A stretch of DNA of 64,000 nt from Shinisaurus crocodilurus (GCA_021292165.1 CM037876.1:315422803-315486802), one strand, 5' to 3'. Positions 32,920-43,333 are shown, numbered from the stretch's first letter. Notes: generated from the sequence alone by a model not told the origin. Program-made: numbers and translations.

Positions 32920-33150
32920 TCAGTGGTGCAGCAGTTAGAGGGTAGAGCTGGGCTTGAATCCCCCTTCAGCCATGAAACTTGATGGCTGAGGGCACATGCT
33001 TTGCATGCAAAATGCCCCAAGCTTGTTCTGCAACAGCGTCTCCAGGCGGGGGGGGGGGGGGGCGTCCTGCCTGAAACCCCGGAGAGCCGCTGCTGCCAGT
33101 CAGCCATTAGACCAAACTGGGCTTGATGGACGAATGGCCTGGCAGTAGAA
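32920..33150 (+). mobile_element. SINE-S, nearly complete
   Basis: tRNA-like head (TATAGCTCAGTGG, GGGCTTGAATCCCCC), then GAGAGCCGCTGCTGCCAGTCAG and ACTGGGCTTGATGGACGAATGG body and GGCAGTAGAAGGCAGCTTCC tail, with a G16 run at about 33047-33062. Confidence 0.7.
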
Positions 33151-33164
33151 GGCAGCTTCCGAGG

Positions 33165-33307
33165 CTCCCTGGGCGACCTTGGACCAGTCACACACACTCT
33201 GCCCAACCTACCTCACAGGGTTGTTGTGAGGCCAAGGTTGGGGTAATCCCTATGTACAGCACCCTGAACTTATTTTGCGGGGAGGGCAAGATATACATCT
33301 GAGAAAT
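33165..33307 (+). mobile_element. SINE-A fragment
   Basis: CTTGGACCAGTCACACACACTC, ACCTACCTCACAGGGTTGTTG, then a GAGAAATAAA tail; follows SINE-S directly. Confidence 0.65.
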
Positions 33308-33351
33308 AAATATTTTCCCCTACAAATGTCCCCTCTCCTCAGCCATCTTAA

Positions 33352-33370
33352 ACACACACACGCACACACA
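33352..33370. repeat. (CA)n microsatellite
   Basis: Short CA repeat, interrupted by one CG. Confidence 0.9.
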
Positions 33371-33504
33371 CCCAGCTGGGCCTTGAAACCAGAGGGAGAT
33401 TTTTGCACAAGGATAACGTAACAGGCCTGCTTTGCAGTGGGGCGGACAATCAATACATTATTCAAGACTGGATTCTGAGGCATGACTGAAGACAATGAAA
33501 GGAC

Positions 33505-33783
33505 CTACGAACATCTCAGCTGGTCTTTAACAGAGAGCATACCAGGCAACGCTGTCAACCAAGAAGTAAGTGGCTTGTTCCTGACCGGAAATTTTTCATT
33601 ACGCTCTGAGCTCTCTTGCTGAATCTTTTCTCGCTCGTCCTCAAACATCCTTTCACGAGTGTGATATTTATCTAATGCATAGAGGGTGGAAAAAACCCTC
33701 TCTGCTTTAATTTCAGAGAACCTTTCTTCCTTTTTCCCTAGCCAATGTAGCCCCAGCTCAAGATAACAAAACAATGAGTCCAT
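33505..33783 (-). CDS. Unrecognised 92-codon ORF
   Basis: I do not recognise this protein. The translation is more protein-like than its surroundings: a hydrophobic opening (LFCYLELGLHWLG), a charged stretch (RERMFEDEREKIQQESSERN) likely to be helical, and balanced composition. The start codon at 33783 is the first in frame. The flanks show no convincing splice sites and no repeat family. It may be an exon or retroposed fragment of an unknown gene, an old retroelement ORF piece, or chance. Confidence 0.2.
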   Translation of the reverse strand: MDSLFCYLELGLHWLGKKEERFSEIKAERVFSTLYALDKYHTRERMFEDEREKIQQESSERNEKFPVRNKPLTSWLTALPGMLSVKDQLRCS

Positions 33784-34361
33784 TGCTTCCTGTTCATTTC
33801 ATGCATTTCTGAGCATTGTCAAGAAATCCAATCATCTTGCTATCATCGCTTTCATGCAGCACCGTTCCCCTGTCGCTCTGGAAGGGGCCACGTGCCGGAC
33901 GGAGCAGAACGTCCGGAAGGTTCTCATGAAAGGCAAGAAAACAAAAGGGCAGAGGTTGCCAAAGAGGCTGCAGCGGCAGGCTGACGGCACTGGGCCATCG
34001 CTAGGAGAAAAGGCGAAAGAGTGCGGCCTTTCTGGTTCTGCAGGGAAGGGTGATGGTGGCAGCGGGTGGGCAGCAGATGGCAGAAGAAGTCCATAAAACT
34101 GTGGACAGAGGGAAGAGGCCGGATGAAGAGAAATATCTCTGTGCTGCTCCGTCCAATCTAGAGCTCAAGATCACTCATGAAAATTGGTTGGCAGCTCAGG
34201 ACACACAAAAAGGAAGTACCGTATTTCTTCATACAGTGTGTAATTAACTTATAGAAGTCATTACTGCAGGATGTGGTGTGGTGGCCACTACTAGCTTAGG
34301 GAGCTGAAAAAACATTTGACCACAATTCGTGGAGGAGGAGACGTCTTTCAGCAGCTAAGCC
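33784..34361. other. Unassigned stretch
   Basis: Purine-rich on the plus strand. A TACCGTATTTCTTCATAC at 34219 resembles a mariner MITE end but no partner was found. Confidence 0.3.
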
Positions 34362-34485
34362 AGCTTTCCCCGCCCTGCTGCCTCCAGATGTGCTGGGCAG
34401 CAACAGCAGCTCCCAGAGGCCGGCTGGGGGAACCTGGGATTTGTTGTCCAACATGTCTGGCAGGCACCAGGGTGGGGAGGCCTGA
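34362..34485. mobile_element. MITE-2, degraded
   Basis: CAGCTTTCCCCGCC...CCAGATGTGCTGG on the left and CCAACATGTCTGGCAGGCACCAGG...GGGGAGGCCTG on the right form imperfect inverted arms. Confidence 0.6.
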
Positions 34486-34576
34486 GTTAAACGGACCCTG
34501 CGTGTCTGGGGCAGTGCACCTCTGGATCCCCGTTGCTGGGGAGCAAACAGAAAGGGACAGCCGTGGCCTGTGAGTT

Positions 34577-34915
34577 TACATTCCACTCATAATTTTATAC
34601 ATCTCTATCATGCTTCCCCCACTGTAGATGTGTCGTCCCCCCCCCCCCCCCGGATTAAAAAGCTTGAAATGCTTTAGACTTTTGCCATAGAGAGGATGTT
34701 CCAAGTCCCTCCGGTCGTTCCCACGGCCCATTTCTTCGCCTTCTCCGGCACAATTCCCTCCTTGCTTGTGACGGGGCAACTGGAACTGTGTATGCTCTCC
34801 CAAGAGGGGCGGGGCCATTGGCTTATGGAAGGCAGTTTCATTTTCAGTCCCTTTCCTGACAAGTTCTGGCATGAGCCTTGCCTTTTTCACAGCTTCCTCA
34901 CCCTTTCCTGGGACT
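34577..34915 (-). mobile_element. LINE-B ORF2 fragment
   Basis: Minus-strand translation in order: VKKARLMPELVRKGTENETA, then HPLYGKSLKHFKLFN and MIEMYKIMSGM, all LINE-B ORF2 segments, with frame shifts and a C17 run (34634-34650) inside. Confidence 0.7.
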
Positions 34916-35274
34916 AAACTAGACTTGTCAAATGGGTCATTACATTTAATGTGTGCATTGTTTTAAAGGCAAATGGAACAGTTGTTGGAAACTCTGGTGT
35001 GTTCCTTCTAATGTGTGGCTGCATTTTCTTTGCCACCAGTTACCACCCCAGTTCAAAGTCCATCTACCATTGAAGAGGACCTCATTTCCTTCCATGTCAT
35101 TGGTTTGGACAAGCCTCTCATGATGGGCTTTCCTACATGAGGGATTTGTTGTCATTCCCTACTCATGGTTGTTTATGGGTTCTTTAGATGGCATCGTGAC
35201 CCTTTAGTTTTGCTTCTGTGTCTAAAGAGCACTTTCAGCAAGTATTTTTTTAGAGCAGGGAAAATGCAGAAAAC
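34916..35274. other. Unassigned stretch
   Basis: No family recognised. Confidence 0.3.
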
Positions 35275-35368
35275 ACTTCACTTGTGTATTTGTTCTATGC
35301 CGCTATACCACAATGCCATCTAGAGGTTATGTAGCAGAAAAGCAGGAAAAGAAACACTCTTCGTGTAG
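35275..35368 (+). repeat. Dispersed repeat D, copy 2, left part
   Basis: CTATACCACAATGCCATCTAG and GCAGAAAAGCAGGAAAAG match copy 1 at 775-835. The match is cut by a CR1 insertion and resumes at 35538. Confidence 0.6.
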
Positions 35369-35537
35369 TGGAACCAACTACCTACGGAGGTGGTGCGCTC
35401 TCCCACTCTGGAGGCATTCAAGGTGCAGCTGGACAGCCATCTGTCAGGGATGCTTTGACCTGGATTCCTGCATTGAGCAGGGGGTTGGACTCGATGGCCT
35501 GGTAGGCCCCTTCCAACTCTACTTTTCTATGATTCTA
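35369..35537 (+). mobile_element. CR1 3' end nested in repeat D
   Basis: 169 bp of CR1 (NQLPTEVV.. codons, stop, 3' UTR, octamers) splitting repeat D. Confidence 0.9.
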
Positions 35538-35620
35538 GTGCTTGGATCTGAACTCTGCAACGAAACCGAAAGTAGATGCAGCAGATTAACAGCTTCATGT
35601 AGAAAAGCGCTTTGTCCTTT
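35538..35620 (+). repeat. Dispersed repeat D, copy 2, right part
   Basis: CTGCAACGAAACCGAAAGTAG and TTAACAGCTTCATGTAGAAA correspond to 878-945 of copy 1. Confidence 0.6.
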
Positions 35621-35878
35621 CATCTCGCTCCCTGCCACTCATGCCCCTCCATTATCAAAGGTCCTTTCATACGCTTTCATTAAGCTGATTTTGTTCAAAT
35701 CCATCCATTCACTATTTTCTTCTGCTAATTTCTTGAAAGGAGGGAGGGCTATTTCTGAGCTTGTACAACCCGGGCTACTTCAGATTCCCTGAAGACGGCT
35801 CATGGATTCCTTCCTTCCCTTTCTTCTTGATCCCCTCCTTGTTAAAATACTGCAGCAAAACAACCGGAGTGTTTAGAG
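35621..35878. other. Unassigned stretch
   Basis: No family recognised. Confidence 0.3.
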
Positions 35879-36333
35879 CAGCCTTCCTCAACCGAGTGCC
35901 CCCCAAATGTGTTGATTACAATTCCCAGCATCCCCCAGCCAGAACCCCAAGAGGAGAAAACATAAAAGAGGGCAAACTGGACACACAACACCACATTCTG
36001 GTGTGGATATGCTTCAGTTGTGCTGTGGGGCGATCAAGGACATAGGCAATGCAGCTAGACGAGGGAATGTCCGAAGGGAGACAAGAGGCCAGGCGGGATT
36101 CGAGGACAGGCGAGGCAAGGCAAGCAAAAGAACCAGCAAGCAAGCTCCGGCCATTGTTGAAGCATTATATGCAGCTGTTGACCAACCCACTGCTTCCGGC
36201 TTCCTTTTATGGGGGCCGCTGGAGCCGCAGAACCTCGCAGGGATGCACAAAGGGAACCAGCCAGGCAGGCTGGGGCATTCCAGGAGTTGTTGTAGTCCAA
36301 CACATCGGGAGAGCACCAGGTTGGGGAAGGCTG
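35879..36333. mobile_element. MITE-2 arms around a 310-bp unrelated core
   Basis: Left arm (CAGCCTTCCTCAACC...ATTACAATTCCCAGCATCCC, 35879-35945) and right arm (GTTGTAGTCCAACACATC...GGGGAAGGCTG, 36262-36333) are inverted MITE-2 ends. About 310 bp between them is not MITE-2. The outer flanks do not match as an 8-bp duplication. Confidence 0.55.
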
Positions 36334-36624
36334 CTTTCGTGGGTGGTGCCTCTGACTTCATCGGAAGGGGGTCCTCTGCAGCCTCCAACACCCACATGGA
36401 CACCCCCCGTTCACATCCCTGAATCTCGGAGGGACTGCCTCTGAGCTGTGAGTAATGCCTTGGTCTTCATCACTGGGGTCAAGGCACATTTTTCCCTTTG
36501 GCATCGTTCAGGTCCTTGTTCGGAAGTTTCCTAGAGGAGGAGATGCCACCTTCAGGGAGCAAAATAACTCCATGCTGGCAGTTCCCAGCCCAGACTGGTC
36601 TGCCTCTTGCTTTTCTGGGGTTTC
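36334..36624. other. Unassigned stretch
   Basis: No family recognised. Confidence 0.3.
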
Positions 36625-37069
36625 TCATAGAATCATAGAAAAGTAGAGTTGGAAGGGGCCTACAAGGCCATCGAGTCCAACCCCCTGCTCAATGCAGGAA
36701 TCTAGGTCAAAGCATCTCTGACAGATGTCTGTCCAGCTGCACCTTGAATGCCTCCAGAGTGGGAGAGCCCACGACCTCCCTAGGTAGTTGGTTCCATTGT
36801 CTTATTGCTCTGACAGTCAGGAAATTTTTCCTGATGTTTAGGTGGAATCTAGGTTCCTGTAACTTGAGCCCATTATTCCGTGTCCTGCAAACTGGGATGA
36901 ACGAGAAGAGATCTTCGCCCTCCTCTGTGTGACATCCCTTCAAATACTGGAAGAGTGCGATCATATCTCCCCTCAGTCTCCTCTTCTGAAGGCTAAACAT
37001 GCCCAGTTCTTTCAGTCTCTCCTCATAGGGCCTTGTTTCCAGTCCCTTTATCATCCTTGTTGCCCTCAT
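36625..37069 (-). mobile_element. CR1 LINE, 5'-truncated
   Basis: Minus-strand copy with an unbroken 120-codon frame ([20 protein letters not shown] to RHLSEML), 3' UTR and octamers. Well preserved. Confidence 0.93.
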
Positions 37070-37698
37070 CCTGATGTTCTCTCCTCAGTAGTTCCCAAAT
37101 GGCCTGTAGGGGTGTTGCCATGCAACCCCGTGTTGGAGGAACACTAACAGTATGTATCTTTTCCCCCTGTGGAATCTCATTTGGCCCAAATGAGAGGAAT
37201 CATTCTTTTCAAATGTGTTCAGAATCTCTTGCCAGGGAAGATCAGGCCAGGCAGATTTGTCATTCCTGAAGATGGCAACTAAATAAACGTGTCTGGGGTG
37301 ACTGGTCTGTACCGCCGAAAGGTGAGAAATTGAATTGTAATGACAGGTCAGCGGAGAAGCTGGGAATAAATAAATGGTGGTGCTCTTCCTTTTTAAAAGA
37401 GCGATGATGGACAGCCTTGGGTCAGGTGAGGCCTGCACAATCTGTGAATATATTGCAGCTTTGCGGTTGCTTTGACATCCCTGCTCTCAAGCTTTCTGGA
37501 TCTAGGGAGCAGGTTTATCCAGTGCTTGGTGGGCTACTCTGCATGGCTCATCAGCTGCATTTGGTTTGATGGGTTGTGCTAGTCTTGGCTAGGCTCACTG
37601 ATGGGCTAATCACAGACCTCTAGAACAGTGTTCTCCCACTATCCCACTAGCAAAGAGAATGCAACCCTTTCAGAATAGAAATGCATGCACCATTGACC
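37070..37698. other. Unassigned stretch
   Basis: No family or domain recognised. Confidence 0.3.
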
Positions 37699-37706
37699 TA
37701 TTATTG

Positions 37707-38280
37707 CAGGGGTCCTCAAACTTTTTAAACAGGGGGCCAGTTCATTGTCCCTCAGACTGTTGGGGGGCCGGACTATAGTTTGAAAAAAATATGAATGAAT
37801 GGATCAAGTTAAAAAAAAGGAACCGGGTCCCTTTTTTTTTACTTGATAGGTGTGAATTTTTTCCCCCTTAAATGGAAAGTTATTTTATTTATTTATTTAT
37901 TTATTTTTTATACCGCCCAATAGCTGAAGCTCTCTGGGCGGTTTACAGCAATTAACAAGACAGTCCCTGCCCGCAGGCTTACAATCTAAAAAGACAGGAC
38001 ACACAAGGAAAAAGGAACAGGGAAGGAAGAAGGGGGAATATTAATGAATACTCCTGGCAGGGCTGGTGGTATTTACATATATAATTGCACAATTGTTAAA
38101 TGCCTAACACGAATATACTTTTGTTTTTGCCATCACACAAATGAGCATACTCGACAAAAGAATCGGCGCTTGAAGCGAAAGAGTTAAAAAAAAGTCTGCT
38201 TCCGCCAATCGGCCGCCGGGCCGGATAAAAAGGCAAGGCGGGCCGGATGTGGCCCGCGGGCCTTAGTTTGAAGACCCCTG
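37707..38280 (+). mobile_element. hAT-type 580-bp element, copy 1
   Basis: Ends CAGGGGTCCTCAAACT / AGTTTGAAGACCCCTG. The right flank ACCTATTG (38281-38288) matches the left flank apart from a 3-bp ATT expansion. The interior holds CCGGATGTGGCCCGCGGGCC near one end and, in the middle, a LINE-like tail (TAAATAAATAAA..ACCGCCCA..GCTCTCTGGGCGG, 37875-38000). Copy 2 at 46607-47186 is nearly identical but inverted. No transposase ORF. Confidence 0.88.
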
Positions 38281-38289
38281 ACCTATTGC

Positions 38290-38400
38290 CTCCCTACATT
38301 TATATAGCGCCATTCTGCCAAAGCATTCAAGGTGGTTTGCAGCTTAAATCTAAAAGACATGGTGCCAAAGGGAAAAGGAACGGGGCGGGACGAGGTACCA
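38290..38400 (-). mobile_element. LINE/SINE tail fragment
   Basis: The reverse complement ends in GGCGCTATATAAATGTAGGG after TTTAGATTTAAGCTGC, an L2-group type tail. Low certainty. Confidence 0.35.
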
Positions 38401-39751
38401 ACTCTTCCTGGTGTAACTTGACGAAGTTACACAATGACTGGGGGAAATGGCCACGGCAGGAGACAGTTCTGAGAGAGAGGTGGCTGGCCCAGCTCTTCCT
38501 CTCTTGCAGCCAGAAAGAACTTACCCGTTGGATCCTGCCTCAGTTTCTCTCCCCATTCCTCCATTGTCTCGACTGCATTGAATATTAGTTGGAAGAGACC
38601 TGTCCTCTTACCCTTTGTAAAGCACTATGCATACTGATGGAAATAATTATAAGATGATGATGATGACGACGATAATGATATAATTCTCGTAGCACGTTAG
38701 CTGTCCTCTCACCGTACAGTTTGGGAATGGCTGTGCTCAAGATAAGGCCACTTTGTCTTCACTGACGCTTGTGTTTCTGTCCGTAGATGGAAAGAGAGAA
38801 AAAATCAAGTGTATATTTTCTGAGTTCCTTGCTTGACACCCTGTGAAGAATACCCAGTGTGTGTACACAAATCCCTGATCCATGCTGAAGAATCGGGCCA
38901 CACTGATACAGCCTGCATAAAGAAATCAACAACTTGTCGAGAAACTGCCTCCTTCCATCTCCAGCAGGCTCTTGGCTGCACCTGCACAATGGCAGCCTCC
39001 CTGGGGGCTGGGGGGGGGGCGCTTGCCGCCAGTGGGGGAGAGCAGATTAAACCTTTTCAGGAGAAGAGATGTTTCCTCTGTCCCTGGTGACAGACTGAAG
39101 GAGGAGGCTGTTATCACAGAAAGCAGGTTTGCTTTCCAGCCGGGGGTATGGATAGATCTGTTCCGCTCCCCGCAATGCTCCTGGCAATTGTTAATGGACA
39201 TAAGTATATTTGTTATGACTATCATGATGTGCCGGGGGTTTTAAATGACTCCTGGAAGGAAAAGGGGGGGGGGGTGGAGAAAGGCCGCAGGAAAAATGAG
39301 AGAGGCAGGAAGGGAAGCCAGCACTGCAAAGCCCGACACACCCGGTTCTTTTGCACCATCTCTGGGATTGTCCTCCTTTCAGGAAGGAAATCTCAACTAC
39401 GTTTATGTCCTCAATTATTGGGGTTTATAAAGTGCTAAATCCCATCTCCACTCCTGCCTTCCTCAATGTAGACAAAGATGACTTTCTTAAAACAGTTGCA
39501 CCACAATGCAGGAATACAATTTTGCCCTTAGCACCAAATGTCCCTCCTGTGTACAGCAGCCCAGCTTGGCTGGTGCACCACCAAAACCATGGTTTAGTGT
39601 TTTGGAAATGAGCCTGCCCAACCTTGGACTGGAGTCACATGCTCCCATCTCCCCTCCTCTCCGCTCCCCTTTCTTTCATACAAACAAGGACGTCAAAAGC
39701 ATCTGCTTCAGATGTAGCTGCAGCTGCCTGCTGTGATGCCCTTACTTGGAG
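38401..39751. other. Unassigned, possibly unique sequence
   Basis: A GATGAT-type simple run lies at about 38653-38680, after a TGTAAAGCACTATGCATAC tail-like word. A G9 run is at 39268. Nothing else recognised. Confidence 0.3.
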
Positions 39752-39849
39752 ACCAGTGGCTTGTTCTAACTACAGTTAGATATTCTGTTGTTTTTTACTT
39801 GATTTGATATCCTGGTTTGTTTTAAGTAACTGTTGTTAGAACAAACCAC
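39752..39849. mobile_element. Small MITE-like inverted repeat
   Basis: GTGGCTTGTTCTAACTACAG at the left pairs with CTGTTGTTAGAACAAACCAC at the right; 98 bp in all, AT-rich centre. Flanking duplication not clear. Confidence 0.5.
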
Positions 39850-40606
39850 CATTCTTGGGTTTGGACATCACAGATTGAGATGGCTGAGAAATGTACTCAA
39901 TAAGACCAACATCTCAGAAAATTCCATCACATCACATATCCCTTGTTTCCATGAGAGGAAATAGGTGTGCTGACTTCCTTTTTATCCTGTCTTATGTCAG
40001 GAGGCCTATCAGTGCCTCCTGTTCAGGAGCTTTGCTTTCAGCTTCTCCAGCTACCTAGATCTATCTTCCTTCCTTCTGTGAACTAGAACTGATTTTCTGA
40101 CAGCAGAATAAAAAAAAGGTTAGGAAAACTATTGAGTTTATTCACACATATTCCAAAAATGTACATATGCTTTTGCCATTCCATTATCTCAGAAGTTGTG
40201 CTCGCTCCAGTTTTAGCGTTAATAGGGTTAAATTCATTCAGCAAGATGTGGGGGTAACAAACTGTGAATAGCCCCCCAAGCTGTACTCAGGTTTCTTTCC
40301 AGTGCAGTCCTGAAGCACTCGGGGGAAGAAGGGGGGGGGAAGCCTACCTAATTTGCAAAGTTACGCTGACATTGTAATTTCTGCATATTTAACAAACCAT
40401 AGCTCCTTTAACTGGAAAGTGGTGATTTTCATGGAATGCTACCCTTTTCATTATTGCATACATCTTTGATTTAATTTGGCATGGGACGCATCAACCTTGG
40501 TTTTGGGAGGCAAGGTTAGAAAGAATATGCAAGGCATGAAAATGAACTCCTCTAAAAACGATGGGTTGAGATTCTTTTGTACTGGATAACTGAAAAATGG
40601 AACAGA
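39850..40606. other. Unassigned stretch
   Basis: No family or domain recognised. Confidence 0.3.
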
Positions 40607-40735
40607 CTGTAGCTCAGTGGAGAGCACATATCTTGCTTGGAGAACATCCCAGGTTTGATTTCCCAGCTGGGAAAGACTCTGGCCTGAGACCCTGGCGGGT
40701 GGCTGCGGGTCAGCACAGACATTACTGAGCGAGAT
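40607..40735 (+). mobile_element. SINE-S
   Basis: GTAGCTCAGTGGAGAGCAC (A-box-like), CCCAGGTTTGATTTCCC (B-box-like), then GCCTGAGACCCTGGCGGGTGG and CAGCACAGACATTACTGAGC. Confidence 0.75.
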
Positions 40736-40744
40736 GAACATGCA

Positions 40745-41276
40745 TTCATCCAGTCAATGTGGGGGTAATTGAAGTCACCCATTATTCCAACACTTCCTCA
40801 TTTGGGTGCCTCCTCGATTTCGTTTTCCATCTCAAGATCACCTTGTGTATTTTGGTCTGGGGGACAATAGCATGTTCCTAGTACTAAATTAGTTTTGGAG
40901 CCAGGTACTGTCACCCACAGTGCTTCTGTGGAAGAGTCTGCCCCTTTTAGGTTTTCGAGTCTGCTGGACACAATGCCCTCTTTGAGGCCTGTGGCTTACG
41001 CTGGCTCAAGCTAAGCAGGGTCAGGCCTGGTTATTACTTGGATGGGAGACCCCTCCTCTAGTTTCCTGCATTGAGCAGGGGGTTGGACTCGATGGCCTTG
41101 TAGGCCCCTTCCAACTCTGTGATCTATGAAATCTATGTACAGAGCAACACCTCCTCCAGTACGCCCTTCCCGGTCCTTCCTATGCACTTTATATCCGGAG
41201 ATGACCATATCCCACTGGTTCTCTCCATTCTGCCAGGTTTCCGTAATGCCCACTATATCTACAGTATGTATTGCCT
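40745..41276 (-). pseudogene. CR1-group LINE endonuclease fragment, interrupted
   Basis: Minus-strand translation carries APE-type endonuclease motifs: GITETW and GYKVHRKDREGRTGGGVALY right of 41138, then, past an inserted SINE (40986-41137), LWVTVPGSKTNLVLGTCYCP and MGDFNYPHIDW. In the intact enzyme these include the catalytic Glu and the D-x-N pair that nick target DNA. Only the N-terminal endonuclease part is left. Confidence 0.8.
40986..41137 (+). mobile_element. 5S rRNA-headed SINE with CR1 tail, copy 1
   Basis: The segment AGCTAAGCAGGGTCAGGCC then TGGTTATTACTTGGATGGGAGACC (in two pieces) is the internal promoter half of vertebrate 5S rRNA (box A, intermediate element, box C). It is fused to the CR1 3' end (CTGCATTGAGCAGGGGGTTGG to CCTTCCAACTCT) and a variant ATCTATGAAATCTATG tail. 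It lacks part of the 5S upstream of box A that copy 2 keeps. It lies inside the CR1-group endonuclease fragment. Transcription by RNA polymerase III and mobilisation by CR1 are inferred. Confidence 0.88.
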
Positions 41277-41697
41277 TTGTTTCCCGTTTCTAGGCTTGGG
41301 TTTAATGTAAATGTGGAATCTCTGTTTGGGCCAGGCTGCGAGAACTGCAAGTTCCTGCTGGATTTCCCCCCTGGGGTTTGGCTCCCAACCGCATGTTTGC
41401 AAAGGGCTGCCCTTCTGGGATTTGGCCCCCTTTGCTGGGCCCTTGTTTTGGCTTCAGCTGATAATATTTGAGTCTTAGCTGATTACCTGGGGTGATTAAA
41501 TATATAAATAAGTAGATGAGTAAATAGCACTTACCTTCTCCTCACACGGTTACTTAACTCGCTTGTGCGTTGACGCTTCGTCATTGGGCGCCTCGAGCTC
41601 AGAGAGTAACAGCCTTCAAGGTTTGCTGTGTGATCAGTGAACAAATGTATGTGAATTGCTTTGAACACTTAGGAAATTACTATTTTCAGGGTACAAG
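41277..41697. other. Unassigned stretch
   Basis: No family or domain recognised. Confidence 0.3.
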
Positions 41698-41705
41698 CTT
41701 TAAAA

Positions 41706-41831
41706 CAGGGCTCTCCAACCTTGGGTCCCCAGATGTTTTCGGCCTACAACTCCCAGCATAGCATAGCTGGCTCGGGCATGCTGGGAGTTGTAGGCCAAAA
41801 ACATCTGGGGACCCAAGGTTGGAGAGCCCTG
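41706..41831. mobile_element. hAT-type palindromic MITE-1, copy 2
   Basis: 126 bp with long inverted arms (CAGGGCTCTCCAACC...GGTTGGAGAGCCCTG). Flanks CTTTAAAA and CTTTAAAG agree at 7 of 8 bases. Confidence 0.9.
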
Positions 41832-41839
41832 CTTTAAAG

Positions 41840-42784
41840 TCACACAGGAGGACACTTCCTTGGGCTACAGGTCCCTCCCCCCGCTCCGCAAAAAAATACT
41901 TACCGGTAGCTGTAAAACACACACACAGCAGTGTCACAGCTGAAGCCACCGTCTTCCTGTTGGGCCCCTGGTGCTGTTCTCCAGGAAATGTTCCTCCTCC
42001 TTTTCCTGTTCCCTGCGACAGACCAAAGACAGGGAGACAGCAGCAGGCAAGTTGTCTGTGAAGTGCTAGCAGAATTCTCCTGCTGAGGATGTAACCCATT
42101 AAAAAAGGAAACAGTAGAGGAAAAGTTTAAGCAAAAGTTAAGCTATTGTATCACTTTGTTCTGCGCCTCAGCACAGGTCAGGACTTTGGCACAAATTAAA
42201 GACAGGCTCAGAGAGAGAGAGAAAAGTTTTCCTTTTTTTGCAGAAGTCACATTAACACAGCTTACCGGTATTCTTGATTTGAAAGTGGGGCGGGGGGATC
42301 CTGTTCTTGCAAAGGGCAACGTTGTTGAAAAGGAGTGTGCAGCAGTCCAATTCCTTTTCCATTGAACGTTCTTTGGGGAAATAAAAATCATTTGACACGG
42401 AGACATTCCTAAAGAGACAAAATTCTGCTCAAGCTTCAAAAGTCCTTCTTGACTCTGAGCTGTTCTCACCGAGGCACTGAGACACCTATTAACTGCCTCA
42501 TTCGGCTCGCCCCACCTTTTTTAAATGGTATTTTCTCCTCTGCTTGGGACAAAAGGCCATTTTAAAAGATTTATCCCTGCTCCATGAGGTCAGCTTTCAT
42601 TCTTGGCTCAGCAACTCAAGCTGAGTTTTAGCTCATGGAAGAGACATGTGGTGAACGGGCTGCAGAGAGAGACACACACACAGTGGAATGTGCAATCTCT
42701 ACCTCCGAATCTGTAGGAACGTCCCATAAATGGCATCCTACCAATGGAGGCATTGGATTTAGATCTTGTGGTCCATGGCTCAAA
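41840..42784. other. Unassigned stretch
   Basis: No family or domain recognised. Confidence 0.3.
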
Positions 42785-42890
42785 TCTTTGCTGAGCTTAT
42801 GGATTTCCCGCAGGCAGCTGGCTGGCCACCGTGCGGACTAAATGGACCTTGATCTGATCCAGCAGGGCTCTTCTTATGTTCTTATGAGCT
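42785..42890 (+). mobile_element. LINE-B 3' tail
   Basis: TGGCTGGCCACCGTGCGGACTA, GATCTGATCCAGCAGGGC and TCTTCTTATGTTCTTATG, the last being the terminal LINE-B sequence. Confidence 0.78.
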
Positions 42891-43132
42891 CTGCGAACCT
42901 TGAGTTACCATATCTGCAGGCTATATACTGATGTATTCTGATGTGCAGCTCCTGACACATGTAGGGATCCTTAACTCTGAGTGATGTGCAACCCTGAAAA
43001 CTGGCAACTTAAGGGCTAAGGGGAGTTAGAGACTGAAAACACAGTTGTTTTCCCCAAGCATAAATTCACTGAGAATACGCAGTACATCCATTCACAGAGT
43101 TAATTAATTCACAGTTAATTAAGAGTTAACAA
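42891..43132. other. Unassigned stretch
   Basis: Nothing recognised. Confidence 0.3.
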
Positions 43133-43270
43133 CCATTCACAGGGTTGTTGTGAGGATAAAATGGAGAGGAGGAGGAGGAGGAGGAGGAGGAGGAGGAGGA
43201 CTATGTAAGCCGCCTTGGGTTCCTTGCAGGAAAAAAGGCAGGGTATAAATATAATAAATAAATAAATAAA
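43133..43270 (+). mobile_element. SINE-A 3' half with expanded (GGA)n
   Basis: CACAGGGTTGTTGTGAGG, then a (GGA)n run of about 11 units (43167-43200) at the place where other copies have GAGGAGGAG, then the GCCGCCTTGGGTTCC tail and AATAAATAAATAAA. Confidence 0.88.
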
Positions 43271-43333
43271 GGCATATTCAAAAGCACTAAGAGCAGCATC
43301 TATAGGGTTACCATTCATTCATACGGACTAATA

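Noticed and set aside
36014..36422. Overlapping 129-139 codon ORFs as genes
   Set aside because: They span the MITE-2 arms and unrelated flanks on both strands with no domain.
40986..41060. Functional 5S rRNA gene
   Set aside because: Only the promoter half is present and it is fused to a CR1 tail.
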